From: Panacagrimonas sp965216845
GTDB taxonomy: Bacteria; Pseudomonadota; Gammaproteobacteria; Nevskiales; Nevskiaceae
Reading direction: 5' to 3'
Length of the DNA: 64,000 nucleotides
Assembly: GCA_965216845.1 (NCBI GenBank)
Contig: OZ244200.1
Coordinates: 2,232,001 to 2,296,000, forward strand
Every line of letters starts with the position of its first letter. The stretch's first letter is position 1. A program made the translations under genes and the position numbers. A model generated the notes under the pieces. It worked only from the letters and a program-made list of their open reading frames with translations, made no database searches and was not told the DNA's origin. This document shows positions 1 to 7,209 of the stretch, one piece after another.

Positions 1-227
1 AAGCGCTTGCGAAAATCCTCCAGCGTTTCGCCTTCGGAAATGGCGGCATCCACTGCTTCGCGCAGATCTGTGAGCAGGGCATCTTTGGTGGCGCCGGCCA
101 CCACAAACGCGCGCGCGTGCTGCCCCTGCCACAGATCATCCCAGCGCTTGGTCGGCAGGTTGACCTTCTGGCGAAAGAAGCGCTCCGAAGCTTCGATGCT
201 TCGGAAGCCGGCGGCGATTTCAGGCAT
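1..227 (-). CDS. MuF-like head morphogenesis protein (Mu gp30), partial
   Basis: The first 75 codons are visible; the gene runs off the left edge. The start ATG at 227 overlaps the portal stop by eight bases, so it is translated after the portal gene in the same transcript. The N-terminus contains FFRQKVNLPTKRWDDLW and HARAFVVAG followed by DLREAVDAAI and GETLEDFRKRF, the pattern of Mu gpF/gp30 (phage Mu protein F-like). In Mu this minor head protein sits next to the portal and is injected or needed for head assembly. The adjacent terminase-portal order matches Mu. The family assignment rests on my recognition of the N-terminal pattern only. Confidence 0.85.
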   Translation of the reverse strand, partial: MPEIAAGFRSIEASERFFRQKVNLPTKRWDDLWQGQHARAFVVAGATKDALLTDLREAVDAAISEGETLEDFRKR

Positions 228-1737
228 CGGCGTCGTCGGCCGCGTCGCTGATGCCTGCCACGGTTGATACCGCCATCGCTCGCTGCATCAGCTCGGCAAA
301 CGTATCGACCCCCATGTCGGGGGACCGTGCCAGCAGGCCGTCGCGGATTTCTTCCAGCGACCCTGCGTGTTCGATCAGATCGCGCGCCTGGTCCACCCAG
401 GCGGAAATCTCCGCATCCGCCCGCTGCGCGATCAAGGCCGTGAGCTGATCCGGACGTTCTGCGCCGCCGTCGTCCTCGGCGAACTCGGGTGCGGGCTCGG
501 CACCCGGCTCTGTGCCCGGCGCCTGGTCCGGCGGCAGCGCACCCTTTGGCACTGGCTCCCATTCGCCCGGATAGGTGTCCTGCACGCTCTGCAGCGTCGG
601 TCGATAACCAATTTTGGTGATGCGCTCGGCACGCTCAGCCTGGTCATTCAGGTCTTCATCCGGCTCGGTCTGGCGCCAAACCTTGGGCGGCGCGGCACCG
701 GGAAAATTCCATTCCGTCAGCCAACGCGCCGGCCCCAGATTGAAGGACTGACAAAGCAGGTCTGAAGACGCTTTAATCAGGTTTTCAGCCACGTCTTGCT
801 GCGTGGAATCGTCGCCGAGACGACCCGGCGTGCCTTGCACGGTCGCGGTCTGCCCCAGGATCACCTTGGCAATCGCATTATCCATGCGATCGCACAGTTC
901 TTTGTAATCCGCGGTGCCAGAACGCGCCGCCTCCAGCAACTCGATCAGCATGCCGTCCGGCACGATGATGCCGCCGTCGGTGTGTACCGCGCCCAAGGCG
1001 TTGAGCAGCGTTTTCTTTTCCGTCACGGTCGCATTGGCAGGATACTTCCCAACCGCCGTCGGCTGGCCAAACTTCTCCAGAAAGATCAGCCAGAACTTGA
1101 TGCCGTTGCGCTTGAAGAACACCGGCCAGTACAGCGAGTGCGCCAGGCCGATGCCATAAGGATCATCGTCGTTGTCACCGCCGTAAGTGAAGGTCCAGAA
1201 CTTGCGCGGCGGCATCAGCTCGCCGAGCGGATTGTTCATCGTAAGCAGCTTCAACTCGCCCTGCGGGCCAAAGCCGAAGCGCCGCGCTTTGCGCACCTTG
1301 ATCTTCGCCAGCGTGGTCTGAGCGCCATCGCGGCCCCACAGGCATTCCGCCACGCCGTGGCCGTAGTGGATGCCGTACAGCATTTTGTCGAAGGCGCGAT
1401 CGAAATCGACCACGTCCAGCTGCTCCTTGAGAAACTCTGCGGACTTCTTGTCGATGCGCTTGTCGCCACCCGGATCGACCTTCCACTCCGCGCCCACCAC
1501 GGCCAGGCGCAGCTGCCGGAAGCAGGCACTGACCTGGTCATCACGCAGCAGCTCCTCGTACACCCGGTAATCGCCGCCACGGGATTGCAGCACGGGATCG
1601 AGCGGCGGCAGCAGCGGCAGTGAATCCACAAAGCCGCGTGTGACGTCGCGACCGTCCGCCGTGGTGGCGATCTCCCGCGTATCCGCCGTTCGCGGCTTGG
1701 ACGGCACCAGCACGCCTTTCTGGTATTCGTAATCCAT
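220..1737 (-). CDS. Portal protein, DUF935 family (Mu gp29-like)
   Basis: 505 residues, about the size of Mu gp29. It would form the dodecameric portal ring through which DNA enters and leaves the head. Typical DUF935 features are visible: an N-terminal region with VYEELLRDDQVSACFRQLR (a conserved helix in this family), KFWLIFLEKFGQPTAVGKY in the middle, and a C-terminal acidic tail ending in repeated Asp-Ala. The start ATG at 1737 overlaps the terminase stop (TGATG), and the stop overlaps the MuF start, so the three genes are translationally coupled. In Mu the same order (terminase, portal, F) is found. Confidence 0.93.
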   Translation of the reverse strand: MDYEYQKGVLVPSKPRTADTREIATTADGRDVTRGFVDSLPLLPPLDPVLQSRGGDYRVYEELLRDDQVSACFRQLRLAVVGAEWKVDPGGDKRIDKKSAEFLKEQLDVVDFDRAFDKMLYGIHYGHGVAECLWGRDGAQTTLAKIKVRKARRFGFGPQGELKLLTMNNPLGELMPPRKFWTFTYGGDNDDDPYGIGLAHSLYWPVFFKRNGIKFWLIFLEKFGQPTAVGKYPANATVTEKKTLLNALGAVHTDGGIIVPDGMLIELLEAARSGTADYKELCDRMDNAIAKVILGQTATVQGTPGRLGDDSTQQDVAENLIKASSDLLCQSFNLGPARWLTEWNFPGAAPPKVWRQTEPDEDLNDQAERAERITKIGYRPTLQSVQDTYPGEWEPVPKGALPPDQAPGTEPGAEPAPEFAEDDGGAERPDQLTALIAQRADAEISAWVDQARDLIEHAGSLEEIRDGLLARSPDMGVDTFAELMQRAMAVSTVAGISDAADDADA

Positions 1738-3164
1738 CAGACGAAGCCTCCAAAGTCATTGCCGCCCGCAACACCACCCCAGCCCGATGGCGTCGTTTCC
1801 GGTCGATCCGCCGTGCCGTCAAAGGCACCCAATGACGAACGCGTATCACGCGGGCCGGTGGATTCAAATTCGATCTGCACGCCGCCACTGCTGCCGGCAT
1901 ACAGGGCCAGAAAGCACGCCCAAGCGCGGTCGGCATGGCCATCGGTATCACCGTCGGCGTCAAAGCGCACCGCGCCGGTGGGCGTGGTGGTTTTCTTCAG
2001 CGCATGCAGATCCGAGCGCACCGCACGATCCCCCAGCGGAATGCGAATCTTGCGGTCCTCAAACTTCTGCTTGGCGGTGGTGGCCAGGTGCTGTTTGTTG
2101 GCGCCGGTGAACAATACGCCCTCGACCACATAAGAACCGTAGCGGCGCTGGGCATCTTCCACCGGCTTTTCGCCCATGCCGGTCTGATCCTTGCAAACCC
2201 GCACCACCCGATATCGCCGCATGACCTGATCAAACAGAAAGTCCTGCTCAGCGAATGAAATCCGGCGGCGGGCAATGATGTCGCGCGTCCAGAACACATC
2301 GCCCACCAGTTCCAGCACCCAGATCACGTACAGGTCGTTGCGTGCCGCAATGTCCACGCCCACGAAACACGGCCCGCCCAGATAGCCATCCGGGTCGCCC
2401 GCCTTGTCGTGTTCGACCGCGTTGATGAGATCGTAATCCAGCCAGGCGCTGGCCTCGTCCAGCCATTCCAGCAAGTATTCCTGGCGCCACAGATCATCGT
2501 CGCCAATGCCCGCTTGCAGCTCGGCCGCGTTGCGGTCCAGGCCACCCACAATCGCCTGGTGGATGTCGCAAAAATGCAGGCTCCAGGGCTCGGCCCGAAC
2601 GTGCCCTTTGCTGCGCAGCTCTTGTTCCAGGTTGCCCTGGCTCATCAGCTCGTAAAACTTGTTGCTTTTGCCGTTGGGCGTGCTGATCACGCGCAGCAGC
2701 AAGTCGCTGCGCGACACCACCGGAAACAGGGCACCCCAGATTTTTCGGCTGTCGGCCTGAAAGCCGAACTCGTCGAGCAACACATTGGCGGAAAAGCCGC
2801 GCGCGGTGTCCGGGTTGGCCGGCACGCCGGTGATGCGTGAGCCGCCCGGCAGCTTCACTTCGAGCGCTTTTTCGCTCATGCCTTCCCACGGCACTTCCAG
2901 CGCCTCAAAGCCCGCCTGGTATTGATGCAGGTGCGCCTTGACGCCTTCCTCGATCGCCTCCCGCGCCTGGCGTTCACCGCGCGACAGAATCACCCAGCGA
3001 CGCTTGCCCGCACCGATTTCGTAGTCCAGACAATCGTCCACCAGCTCCAGGGTGGAGCCGTAGGTTTTGCCCGTTTGACGCGCCATCATCCCGGCTTTGA
3101 AGCGGCTTTTATCCTTCACCCAGCGCTTCTGCCGTTGGTGCAGCCGCACGATAGGCAAGCTCAT
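1737..3164 (-). CDS. Terminase large subunit (Mu gp28-like)
   Basis: 475 residues. It is the ATPase-nuclease that packages DNA into proheads. A Walker A motif (ARQTGKTY, about residues 28-35), a Walker B with catalytic glutamate (NVLLDEFGF, about 127-135), and a nuclease-domain aspartate (FVGVDIAARNDLY, Asp near 271) are visible. In Mu-type phages packaging starts from integrated copies and runs by headful, so this enzyme should cut host flanks. The start ATG at 3164 overlaps the stop of the preceding DUF3486 gene (ATGA). Length and context match Mu gp28. Confidence 0.95.
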   Translation of the reverse strand: MSLPIVRLHQRQKRWVKDKSRFKAGMMARQTGKTYGSTLELVDDCLDYEIGAGKRRWVILSRGERQAREAIEEGVKAHLHQYQAGFEALEVPWEGMSEKALEVKLPGGSRITGVPANPDTARGFSANVLLDEFGFQADSRKIWGALFPVVSRSDLLLRVISTPNGKSNKFYELMSQGNLEQELRSKGHVRAEPWSLHFCDIHQAIVGGLDRNAAELQAGIGDDDLWRQEYLLEWLDEASAWLDYDLINAVEHDKAGDPDGYLGGPCFVGVDIAARNDLYVIWVLELVGDVFWTRDIIARRRISFAEQDFLFDQVMRRYRVVRVCKDQTGMGEKPVEDAQRRYGSYVVEGVLFTGANKQHLATTAKQKFEDRKIRIPLGDRAVRSDLHALKKTTTPTGAVRFDADGDTDGHADRAWACFLALYAGSSGGVQIEFESTGPRDTRSSLGAFDGTADRPETTPSGWGGVAGGNDFGGFV

Positions 3165-3712
3165 GATTCACCTCGAATCGCCTGGCGGACCAAAGACAGC
3201 GTCTCCGCATCCAACTTCTTCGGCGCCGAGGTGAGTTTGGATTCCACATCGGAAACGATGGACTCGCGCATCTTCTCTTCGCGCTGGATGTTCCACTTGC
3301 CCGCCGCTTCCAACCGCTGCATTGCCAGCGCCAGCTTGTTGATGGCGGCCGGATCAAGCTGCACCTGGCCATCGTCGTCCGGTTCCTGCATCGCCATCGT
3401 GGCGTCGAATGCCAGCGTGCGCAGGATCTCCATCACCAGCTTGCCAATGTCGCCTTCGGGCTCATTGCCGAGCCGTTCAGCCCAGACCTTGGCCACCTCG
3501 CGTGACTCGCGGATTTTGCGGCCCACTTCTTCGAATCGCTTGCTATAGCGTCCGAGCGAACTGCGGGATGGCGGCGGCTGCGACGGAAACTCCGACTGCA
3601 AAACCTGAATCAGCTCGTCGAGCGTATGCTGATCCTGTTTCAGCAAATCCTCAATGCGCTGCTTGACCGGCGGGGGCAGGCGGTCGATGCTGGATTTAGA
3701 GCGTCGTTTCAT
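3161..3712 (-). CDS. DUF3486 family protein (Mu gp27-like, probable small terminase)
   Basis: 183 residues when started at ATG 3712 (MKRRSKSSIDRLPPPVKQ), the usual beginning of this family. A longer frame upstream is rejected because a separate small gene ends exactly at this ATG (TGATG). The RRSxxxxLPxxVKxxIexLL opening and the helical LDELIQVLQSEFP region with a helix-turn-helix appearance fit Mu gp27/DUF3486, thought to act as the small terminase subunit that selects DNA. It lies directly before the large subunit with an ATGA overlap, as in Mu. Confidence 0.9.
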   Translation of the reverse strand: MKRRSKSSIDRLPPPVKQRIEDLLKQDQHTLDELIQVLQSEFPSQPPPSRSSLGRYSKRFEEVGRKIRESREVAKVWAERLGNEPEGDIGKLVMEILRTLAFDATMAMQEPDDDGQVQLDPAAINKLALAMQRLEAAGKWNIQREEKMRESIVSDVESKLTSAPKKLDAETLSLVRQAIRGES

Positions 3713-3858
3713 CAGCCGAACTGCTTGGCGACTCGTTTCAGCAACCAGTTGTTGCCGCCGACGAAATTGGCCCAGCAAAAGGCCAGCAAGAAAAGTGCTC
3801 CCAGCATGAACGCCACCACCGCGAACGGTGCGGCAAGAAAATGCCGAACGCCGGCCAT
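3712..3858 (-). CDS. Small single-pass membrane protein in late operon
   Basis: A 48-residue reading frame, starting at ATG 3858 and ending at 3712. Both ends overlap their neighbours as TGATG, which strongly suggests a real, translationally coupled gene. The protein starts MAGVRHFLAAPFAVVAF, has one long hydrophobic stretch (about residues 7-30, including MLGALFLLAFCW), and ends with a basic tail (LLKRVAKQFG). No family is recognised. Position in a lysis/packaging operon and small size make a holin, pinholin or spanin-like role possible, but nothing in the sequence proves it. Confidence 0.75.
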   Translation of the reverse strand: MAGVRHFLAAPFAVVAFMLGALFLLAFCWANFVGGNNWLLKRVAKQFG

Positions 3859-4151
3859 CACGCCGGCCTCGGGCGTTTGACCCCCGGCACATTCGCGCGT
3901 CCCTCGGCCACATCCAATCCCCGTCCGGACAGCCTGGCCACCTTCACACTGGCGATCTCGTCGACGCTGATCAGCCCTTGCTCTTGCAGCCAGGCCAGTT
4001 CCGTATGGAGCTGGTCGCGGCTCACGCCGTGGCCGAAGGACTCAACCGCCATTTGCAGAATGGAACTGTTGGCCTGGTAGTCCTGGTCATCGGCCAGCAG
4101 GCGCAGAATCACCAAACGCAGATCTGCAATCACAAGGTCGCGGTAGCTCAC
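3858..4151 (-). CDS. Mu gp26-like protein with winged-helix appearance
   Basis: 97 residues. The pattern LRLVILRLLADDQDY followed by SILQMAVESFGHGVSRDQ, ELAWLQEQGLI and VARLSGRGLDVAEGR resembles a winged-helix fold and is the usual layout of Mu gp26 homologues, which lie between gp25 and gp27 in Mu-like phages. The C-terminal NVPGVKRPRPA is also typical. The molecular role is not established for the family as far as I know. Its stop overlaps the following 48-residue membrane gene and its start overlaps the stop of the DUF2730 gene. Confidence 0.85.
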   Translation of the reverse strand: MSYRDLVIADLRLVILRLLADDQDYQANSSILQMAVESFGHGVSRDQLHTELAWLQEQGLISVDEIASVKVARLSGRGLDVAEGRANVPGVKRPRPA

Positions 4152-4507
4152 GGTGCACTCCGATTCAAGAGATGTTCGTGAATGCGGGCCAGCACCTGGT
4201 TTTGGCTTAACTGCTCTCCCCGCAACTCAGCCAACTCGGAACGGACGCCGGACAGCTCAGTGCGGAGGCCCTGAATATCCAAGCGGCCCGGCACATGCTT
4301 GAGGGTTTCCTCGATCACCGTGATGCGGTCGTTGTGCACGCCCAGCGATTCTTCGATGCCGTCGTGTGCGTCCTGCACATCTTTTTTGTGGGCAAAGTGC
4401 CGGGTCAGCCACAACCAGGCGATGCAGGCGCACAGTGAAATCACCGTCACTGCGATTTCCCAGATCAGACGCCAGAAATCAAAATCAATGTCTGCCGGCA
4501 CGCTCAT
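4148..4507 (-). CDS. DUF2730 family protein (Mu gp25-like)
   Basis: 119 residues with one N-terminal transmembrane helix (about residues 15-36, IAVTVISLCACIAWLWL) followed by a long heptad-like coiled coil with repeated Glu/Leu (IEETLKHV, LRTELSGVRSELAELRGE). This is the layout of DUF2730/Mu gp25. The family is found in the lysis-to-packaging interval of Mu-like phages; a spanin-like or membrane-bound accessory role has been suggested by position only. It is coupled to both neighbours by four-base overlaps. Confidence 0.88.
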   Translation of the reverse strand: MSVPADIDFDFWRLIWEIAVTVISLCACIAWLWLTRHFAHKKDVQDAHDGIEESLGVHNDRITVIEETLKHVPGRLDIQGLRTELSGVRSELAELRGEQLSQNQVLARIHEHLLNRSAP

Positions 4508-4725
4508 TGGACGTTCTCCGGTGGCCGCAAGCGCAGTGGCTGATGCGTGACGGCACGCAGTCCCACGTTGACGATCGCCAGCGTGTAGAACGCATAGGCG
4601 TAGTAATCGTCCGGCAGGTGCGGCTGCAACATCGGCAGATTGGCCAGCGCCTCAATCGCCATTGCGCTGAGCAAATTGGTCCACACCGTTTTGCTCTTGG
4701 CCGGGTGCTTCATTTGGATGCTCAT
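4504..4725 (-). CDS. Holin-like small membrane protein
   Basis: 73 residues. After a short basic start (KHPAKSKTVWTN) there are two moderately hydrophobic segments, LLSAMAIEALANLPML and AYAFYTLAIVNVGLRAV, ending with THQPL. The KSKTxWxNLL...VNxxLRxVTxQP pattern is common in small proteins next to phage endolysins, usually annotated as holins. Here it sits two genes after a transglycosylase-type endolysin, which fits a role in forming the membrane lesion for lysis. ATGA overlaps couple it to a 55-codon frame upstream and to the DUF2730 gene downstream. Confidence 0.7.
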   Translation of the reverse strand: MSIQMKHPAKSKTVWTNLLSAMAIEALANLPMLQPHLPDDYYAYAFYTLAIVNVGLRAVTHQPLRLRPPENVQ

Positions 4726-4889
4726 TTGAGAATCCCTGTGATACGTCCAATCGACGCATCACCAACCCTATGCGCACACTTTTCAAAAAGCAGCAAATGG
4801 GCGCAACCAGCCCACCGTGGGTTGTTCGCGGCCCCTAAATGGAGGCGCCAGCGGCGCAATTGCGCCATACCCTTGACAGCGCCGCTCAT
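4722..4889 (-). CDS. Small hypothetical reading frame between endolysin and holin
   Basis: A 55-residue frame from ATG 4889 to 4722. It overlaps the endolysin stop (ATGA) and the holin start (ATGA), so there is no gap in the operon if it is translated. The product is basic and aromatic-rich (AQLRRWRLHLGAANN, then WAGCAHLLLFEKCAHR) with no clear membrane segment or known domain. The exact overlaps favour a real gene, but the protein sequence looks unusual, and the stretch could instead be a conserved untranslated element. Confidence 0.5.
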   Translation of the reverse strand: MSGAVKGMAQLRRWRLHLGAANNPRWAGCAHLLLFEKCAHRVGDASIGRITGILK

Positions 4890-5425
4890 GCCAAACCCTC
4901 GACGCCACCCGCCGACACCACCTTGTCCACATAGCCCTGATTCACAAAGCGGCGTGTGCCTTTTTCAAAGCGCGGTGAACCGGCGTTGTAAGCCGCAATC
5001 ACACCCAGCCAGCCGTAGCGGCGGAAGAAGCGTTTGCGTAAATGCGCCAGGTGCTTGCAGCCGTAGTTCAGCCCTTCCAAGGGATCACAAAGGCCCGGAA
5101 AATGGCCTTTGAAACCGTGCTCACGGGCCACCGCGCCCATCACCTGCATGTAACCCCAACTGGCTTGCTGGCCCCACCATTCGGCGTCACGCGCGCCCGC
5201 CATTGAGTGGAAATCAGACGGTGGTTTCTCGCTGCTGATTTCCGCCGCCGTCAGCTTGCGGAACGGCGCCTGCTGGCGTACGTTCCACAAATAGCGGTAC
5301 GGCGGCTCCGGGTTCCAGGACCAGCGGTCACCGGACGACTCCACAATCACAATGGCCTTCACCAACTGCGGCGGCAGTTTGAACTTGGGGGCAACGACGG
5401 CAATGTAGCGGTGCATGACGAACAT
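4886..5425 (-). CDS. Endolysin, SLT-type lytic transglycosylase
   Basis: 179 residues. It would cleave the glycan strands of peptidoglycan at the end of infection. The SLT pattern is visible: VKAIVIVESSGDRW with the catalytic glutamate, ASWGYMQVMGAVAREHGF, LCDPLEGLNYGCKHLAHL and the closing VIAAYNAG. No signal peptide is evident, so export would need the neighbouring holin-like protein. Two starts are possible, ATG 5425 and ATG 5416; neither has a strong ribosome site. The second would give nearly the same distance to the 5453-5470 palindrome as the protease gene has to its copy. It is the first gene of the leftward late module. Confidence 0.88.
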   Translation of the reverse strand: MFVMHRYIAVVAPKFKLPPQLVKAIVIVESSGDRWSWNPEPPYRYLWNVRQQAPFRKLTAAEISSEKPPSDFHSMAGARDAEWWGQQASWGYMQVMGAVAREHGFKGHFPGLCDPLEGLNYGCKHLAHLRKRFFRRYGWLGVIAAYNAGSPRFEKGTRRFVNQGYVDKVVSAGGVEGLA

Positions 5426-5452
5426 GGTGCGGTTCGCCGCCCGATTACCCCA

Positions 5453-5470
5453 TGCAAAGAGCGCTTTGCA
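5453..5470. promoter_or_regulatory. Palindrome TGCAAAG-N4-CTTTGCA, candidate late-activator site
   Basis: An 18-bp near-perfect inverted repeat (TGCAAAG AGCG CTTTGCA) lies just upstream of the endolysin gene and between it and the divergent cargo genes. The same arms occur at 18391-18408 upstream of the protease gene, the first gene of the other late module. A Mor/C-type dimer would be expected to bind such an inverted repeat; this is inference from position and sharing. Confidence 0.6.
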
Positions 5471-5586
5471 GGATGCCCCAATCCGGCTTCAATTCAGATT
5501 GAACCAGTTTTTGTCGCAGGTCAATTCGTTGCAGAGGGCCATGACTTGTGCGAGCGTTTCAAATCGCCAATGACCGAGGAATCACG

Positions 5587-5949
5587 ATGAACCAGATGGA
5601 CCCGCGAATGTTCTGGGCGGCGGTGGTGGGCGCAGTTGCGGCGGTGTTGGTCTTGTTCTTGATGTTTGGACCGGAGGATCGGGTGAGTGGATTCAAGACA
5701 GCCGTCGGCACGGCTATCGGAAACGACGCCTATGTCTGCTTTGCGGCGCACCGCGAACAATTGAGCGATCCCGGCGCGGCGCGATTGATTTCGTCGCGGC
5801 GGGACGAAGAGTCGCTGCACATCAAATTCTCCGGCAGAAATGCGTTTGGCGGGCGTATCACAGACATTGGGGAATGTACGATCCGCAACGGCAACGTCAG
5901 CAAGTCGATGGCTGAGATTGATGCGCTGAGCTACGCCATCAAAAAGTAG
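5587..5949 (+). CDS. Membrane-anchored small protein, probable cargo (moron) gene
   Basis: 120 residues from ATG 5587, chosen because GAGGA lies about eight bases upstream; an earlier start has no such site. It is on the plus strand, opposite to the operon on both sides, as expected for a separately expressed cargo gene. One N-terminal transmembrane helix (about residues 8-26, FWAAVVGAVAAVLVLFLMF) is followed by a soluble domain with two cysteines (AYVCFAAHRE and DIGECTIRNG) and a conserved-looking NAFGGRITD turn; the domain is likely periplasmic. No family is recognised. It is followed by a second plus-strand membrane gene. Confidence 0.75.
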   Translation: MNQMDPRMFWAAVVGAVAAVLVLFLMFGPEDRVSGFKTAVGTAIGNDAYVCFAAHREQLSDPGAARLISSRRDEESLHIKFSGRNAFGGRITDIGECTIRNGNVSKSMAEIDALSYAIKK

Positions 5950-6035
5950 CGTCGGCGACTGACTCCCCCTTCGCCATCTAAGGCTTGGCTGATTCGCTAG
6001 TCGACGATCATCGTTCCGACATAGGGAGGCTCGTA

Positions 6036-6749
6036 ATGAGAGCAGAATACTTCAAAGATCACTACGAGTTTGAATGGCAGCATCGGGCATATCTGTCCAA
6101 CGCCGTAAATCTACCGCTTGCAGTTGGGACGCTCTTGGGAAGCGCTGCCGCTGTGATGGGGCAGAAGTTTCCATACCAGAATGATTATTGGACGTTCGCA
6201 TTCCTTGGACTAATTGTCTCTTCCGTGCTTTGCATGGCTTATGCCGCATTCTGTTTGTGGCGCAGCTTTGTTGGCTATAAATATAAGCGCACTCCGACGC
6301 CACTCGTTTTGAAATCGTATTACGACGAATTGCTTCAATGGCACCAGAGCCATAAGAATGGGGAGGTTTCAGCGGACCAGAGATTTGAAGATTACTTCAA
6401 CGAAAGACTGGCTCAGGCCGCAGAAGTAAATGCTGACAACAACAAAAAGAAGTCTGGATACCTGTATCAATGCAACGCGACCCTTGGCATCGCAGCGTTT
6501 CTCTTGGCATTATCGGTCGCACCCTACCTTGTCCAATCGAATCGACAGGGCGAAACCACGTACACCGTCCGCATCGTGAAAGACGAGCGAATGGAGGAGA
6601 GTTCAGTGCCAGACGATCCTGAAACACCAGAGCCCCCAGAAGAAGCGCAGCCGACCCCGCCAGAGCCTACGATGCCTCCGAATGAGGACATTCGTGAGCA
6701 CGAAATCCGCCCTGAGGTAATCTCCGAAACACTCAGAGAAAGACGCTAG
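6036..6749 (+). CDS. Three-helix membrane protein, probable cargo gene of unknown function
   Basis: 237 residues from ATG 6036. This start is preferred to an upstream TTG at 5985 because AGGGAGG lies six bases before it. After an amphipathic start (AEYFKDHYEFEWQHRAYLSN) there are two adjacent transmembrane segments (about residues 20-42 and 50-75), a helical cytoplasmic stretch of about 80 residues, a third transmembrane segment (LGIAAFLLALSVAPYLV), and a Pro/Glu-rich tail. The layout resembles small membrane proteins common in prophages and recalls SLATT-type effector domains, but no family can be assigned. Base composition is lower in G+C than its neighbours (about half in the stretches counted). 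A role in superinfection exclusion or defence is a guess from context. Confidence 0.78.
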   Translation: MRAEYFKDHYEFEWQHRAYLSNAVNLPLAVGTLLGSAAAVMGQKFPYQNDYWTFAFLGLIVSSVLCMAYAAFCLWRSFVGYKYKRTPTPLVLKSYYDELLQWHQSHKNGEVSADQRFEDYFNERLAQAAEVNADNNKKKSGYLYQCNATLGIAAFLLALSVAPYLVQSNRQGETTYTVRIVKDERMEESSVPDDPETPEPPEEAQPTPPEPTMPPNEDIREHEIRPEVISETLRERR

Positions 6750-6751
6750 TA

Positions 6752-6772
6752 GTAGGGCGGCCTGTGGCCGCC
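6752..6772 (+). repeat. REP-like palindrome, copy 1
   Basis: GTAG followed by the palindrome GGCGGCC TGT GGCCGCC. A GTAG tetranucleotide before a GC-rich hairpin is the known layout of REP sequences mobilised by RAYT (TnpA_REP) transposases. It faces copy 2 at 6797-6817, forming a REPIN-like inverted pair after the cargo genes. Confidence 0.8.
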
Positions 6773-6796
6773 GCTTGGATTGGCCGATGGTGTCGC

Positions 6797-6817
6797 GGCG
6801 GGCAAGGCCCGCCCTAC
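6797..6817 (-). repeat. REP-like palindrome, copy 2
   Basis: Inverted copy, read on the minus strand as GTAG GGCGGGC CTT GCCCGCC. It lies 24 bases from copy 1 in opposite orientation, just after the stop of the Mor gene, where the hairpin could also act as a transcription or mRNA-end barrier between convergent genes. Confidence 0.8.
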
Positions 6818-6825
6818 GGCGCCCG

Positions 6826-7209
6826 TCATGAGAATAACTCCCGCTGCCGCTTGGCATCCAACCGGGCGACAATCTGGTACACCGTCGTCTCATGCAGACC
6901 ATACTTCTGGGCCAGCGCGCTGCCGGTGGCGCCTTCCCGGTATTCCTGCACGATCAGCTGGTGCCGGCGTTGCCGGTGCAGGCGGTCCAGCTTGGGGATG
7001 GTGAGTGTCTCGCCGCTGAATCGCGCGCAGAGTTTGCCGGTGGCCCGTTGTCCCAGGGCGAGCGTCAGCGGGTGCCGATCGCTGGCGGCAGCTGGCACGT
7101 AGATGCGTAGGCCACCCCAGCCGTTGCACAGCTCCTCCGCCGCCTTTTCCCCGATGATTTCGGAGAGCTGCTGGAACATGTCCTGCCTGGGCTTCTGGAG
7201 CGCGCGCAT
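6826..7209 (-). CDS. mor: Mor-family transcription activator
   Basis: 127 residues. In Mu, Mor activates the middle promoter and its relative C activates late promoters; here only one Mor/C-type gene is visible, so it may do both. The N-terminal half (MFQQLSEIIGEKAAEELCNGWGG) carries the conserved WGG...YVP pattern of the dimerisation domain, and the C-terminal half has the helix-turn-helix (REGATGSALAQKYGL followed by HETTVYQIV). The start overlaps the gemA stop. It is the last gene of the early module, before the plus-strand cargo genes. Confidence 0.9.
   Translation of the reverse strand: MRALQKPRQDMFQQLSEIIGEKAAEELCNGWGGLRIYVPAAASDRHPLTLALGQRATGKLCARFSGETLTIPKLDRLHRQRRHQLIVQEYREGATGSALAQKYGLHETTVYQIVARLDAKRQRELFS

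Noticed and set aside
796..1623. A 275-codon plus-strand frame opposite the portal gene
   Set aside because: It is antisense to a well-recognised DUF935 portal protein and has His/Arg/Gln-rich shadow composition.
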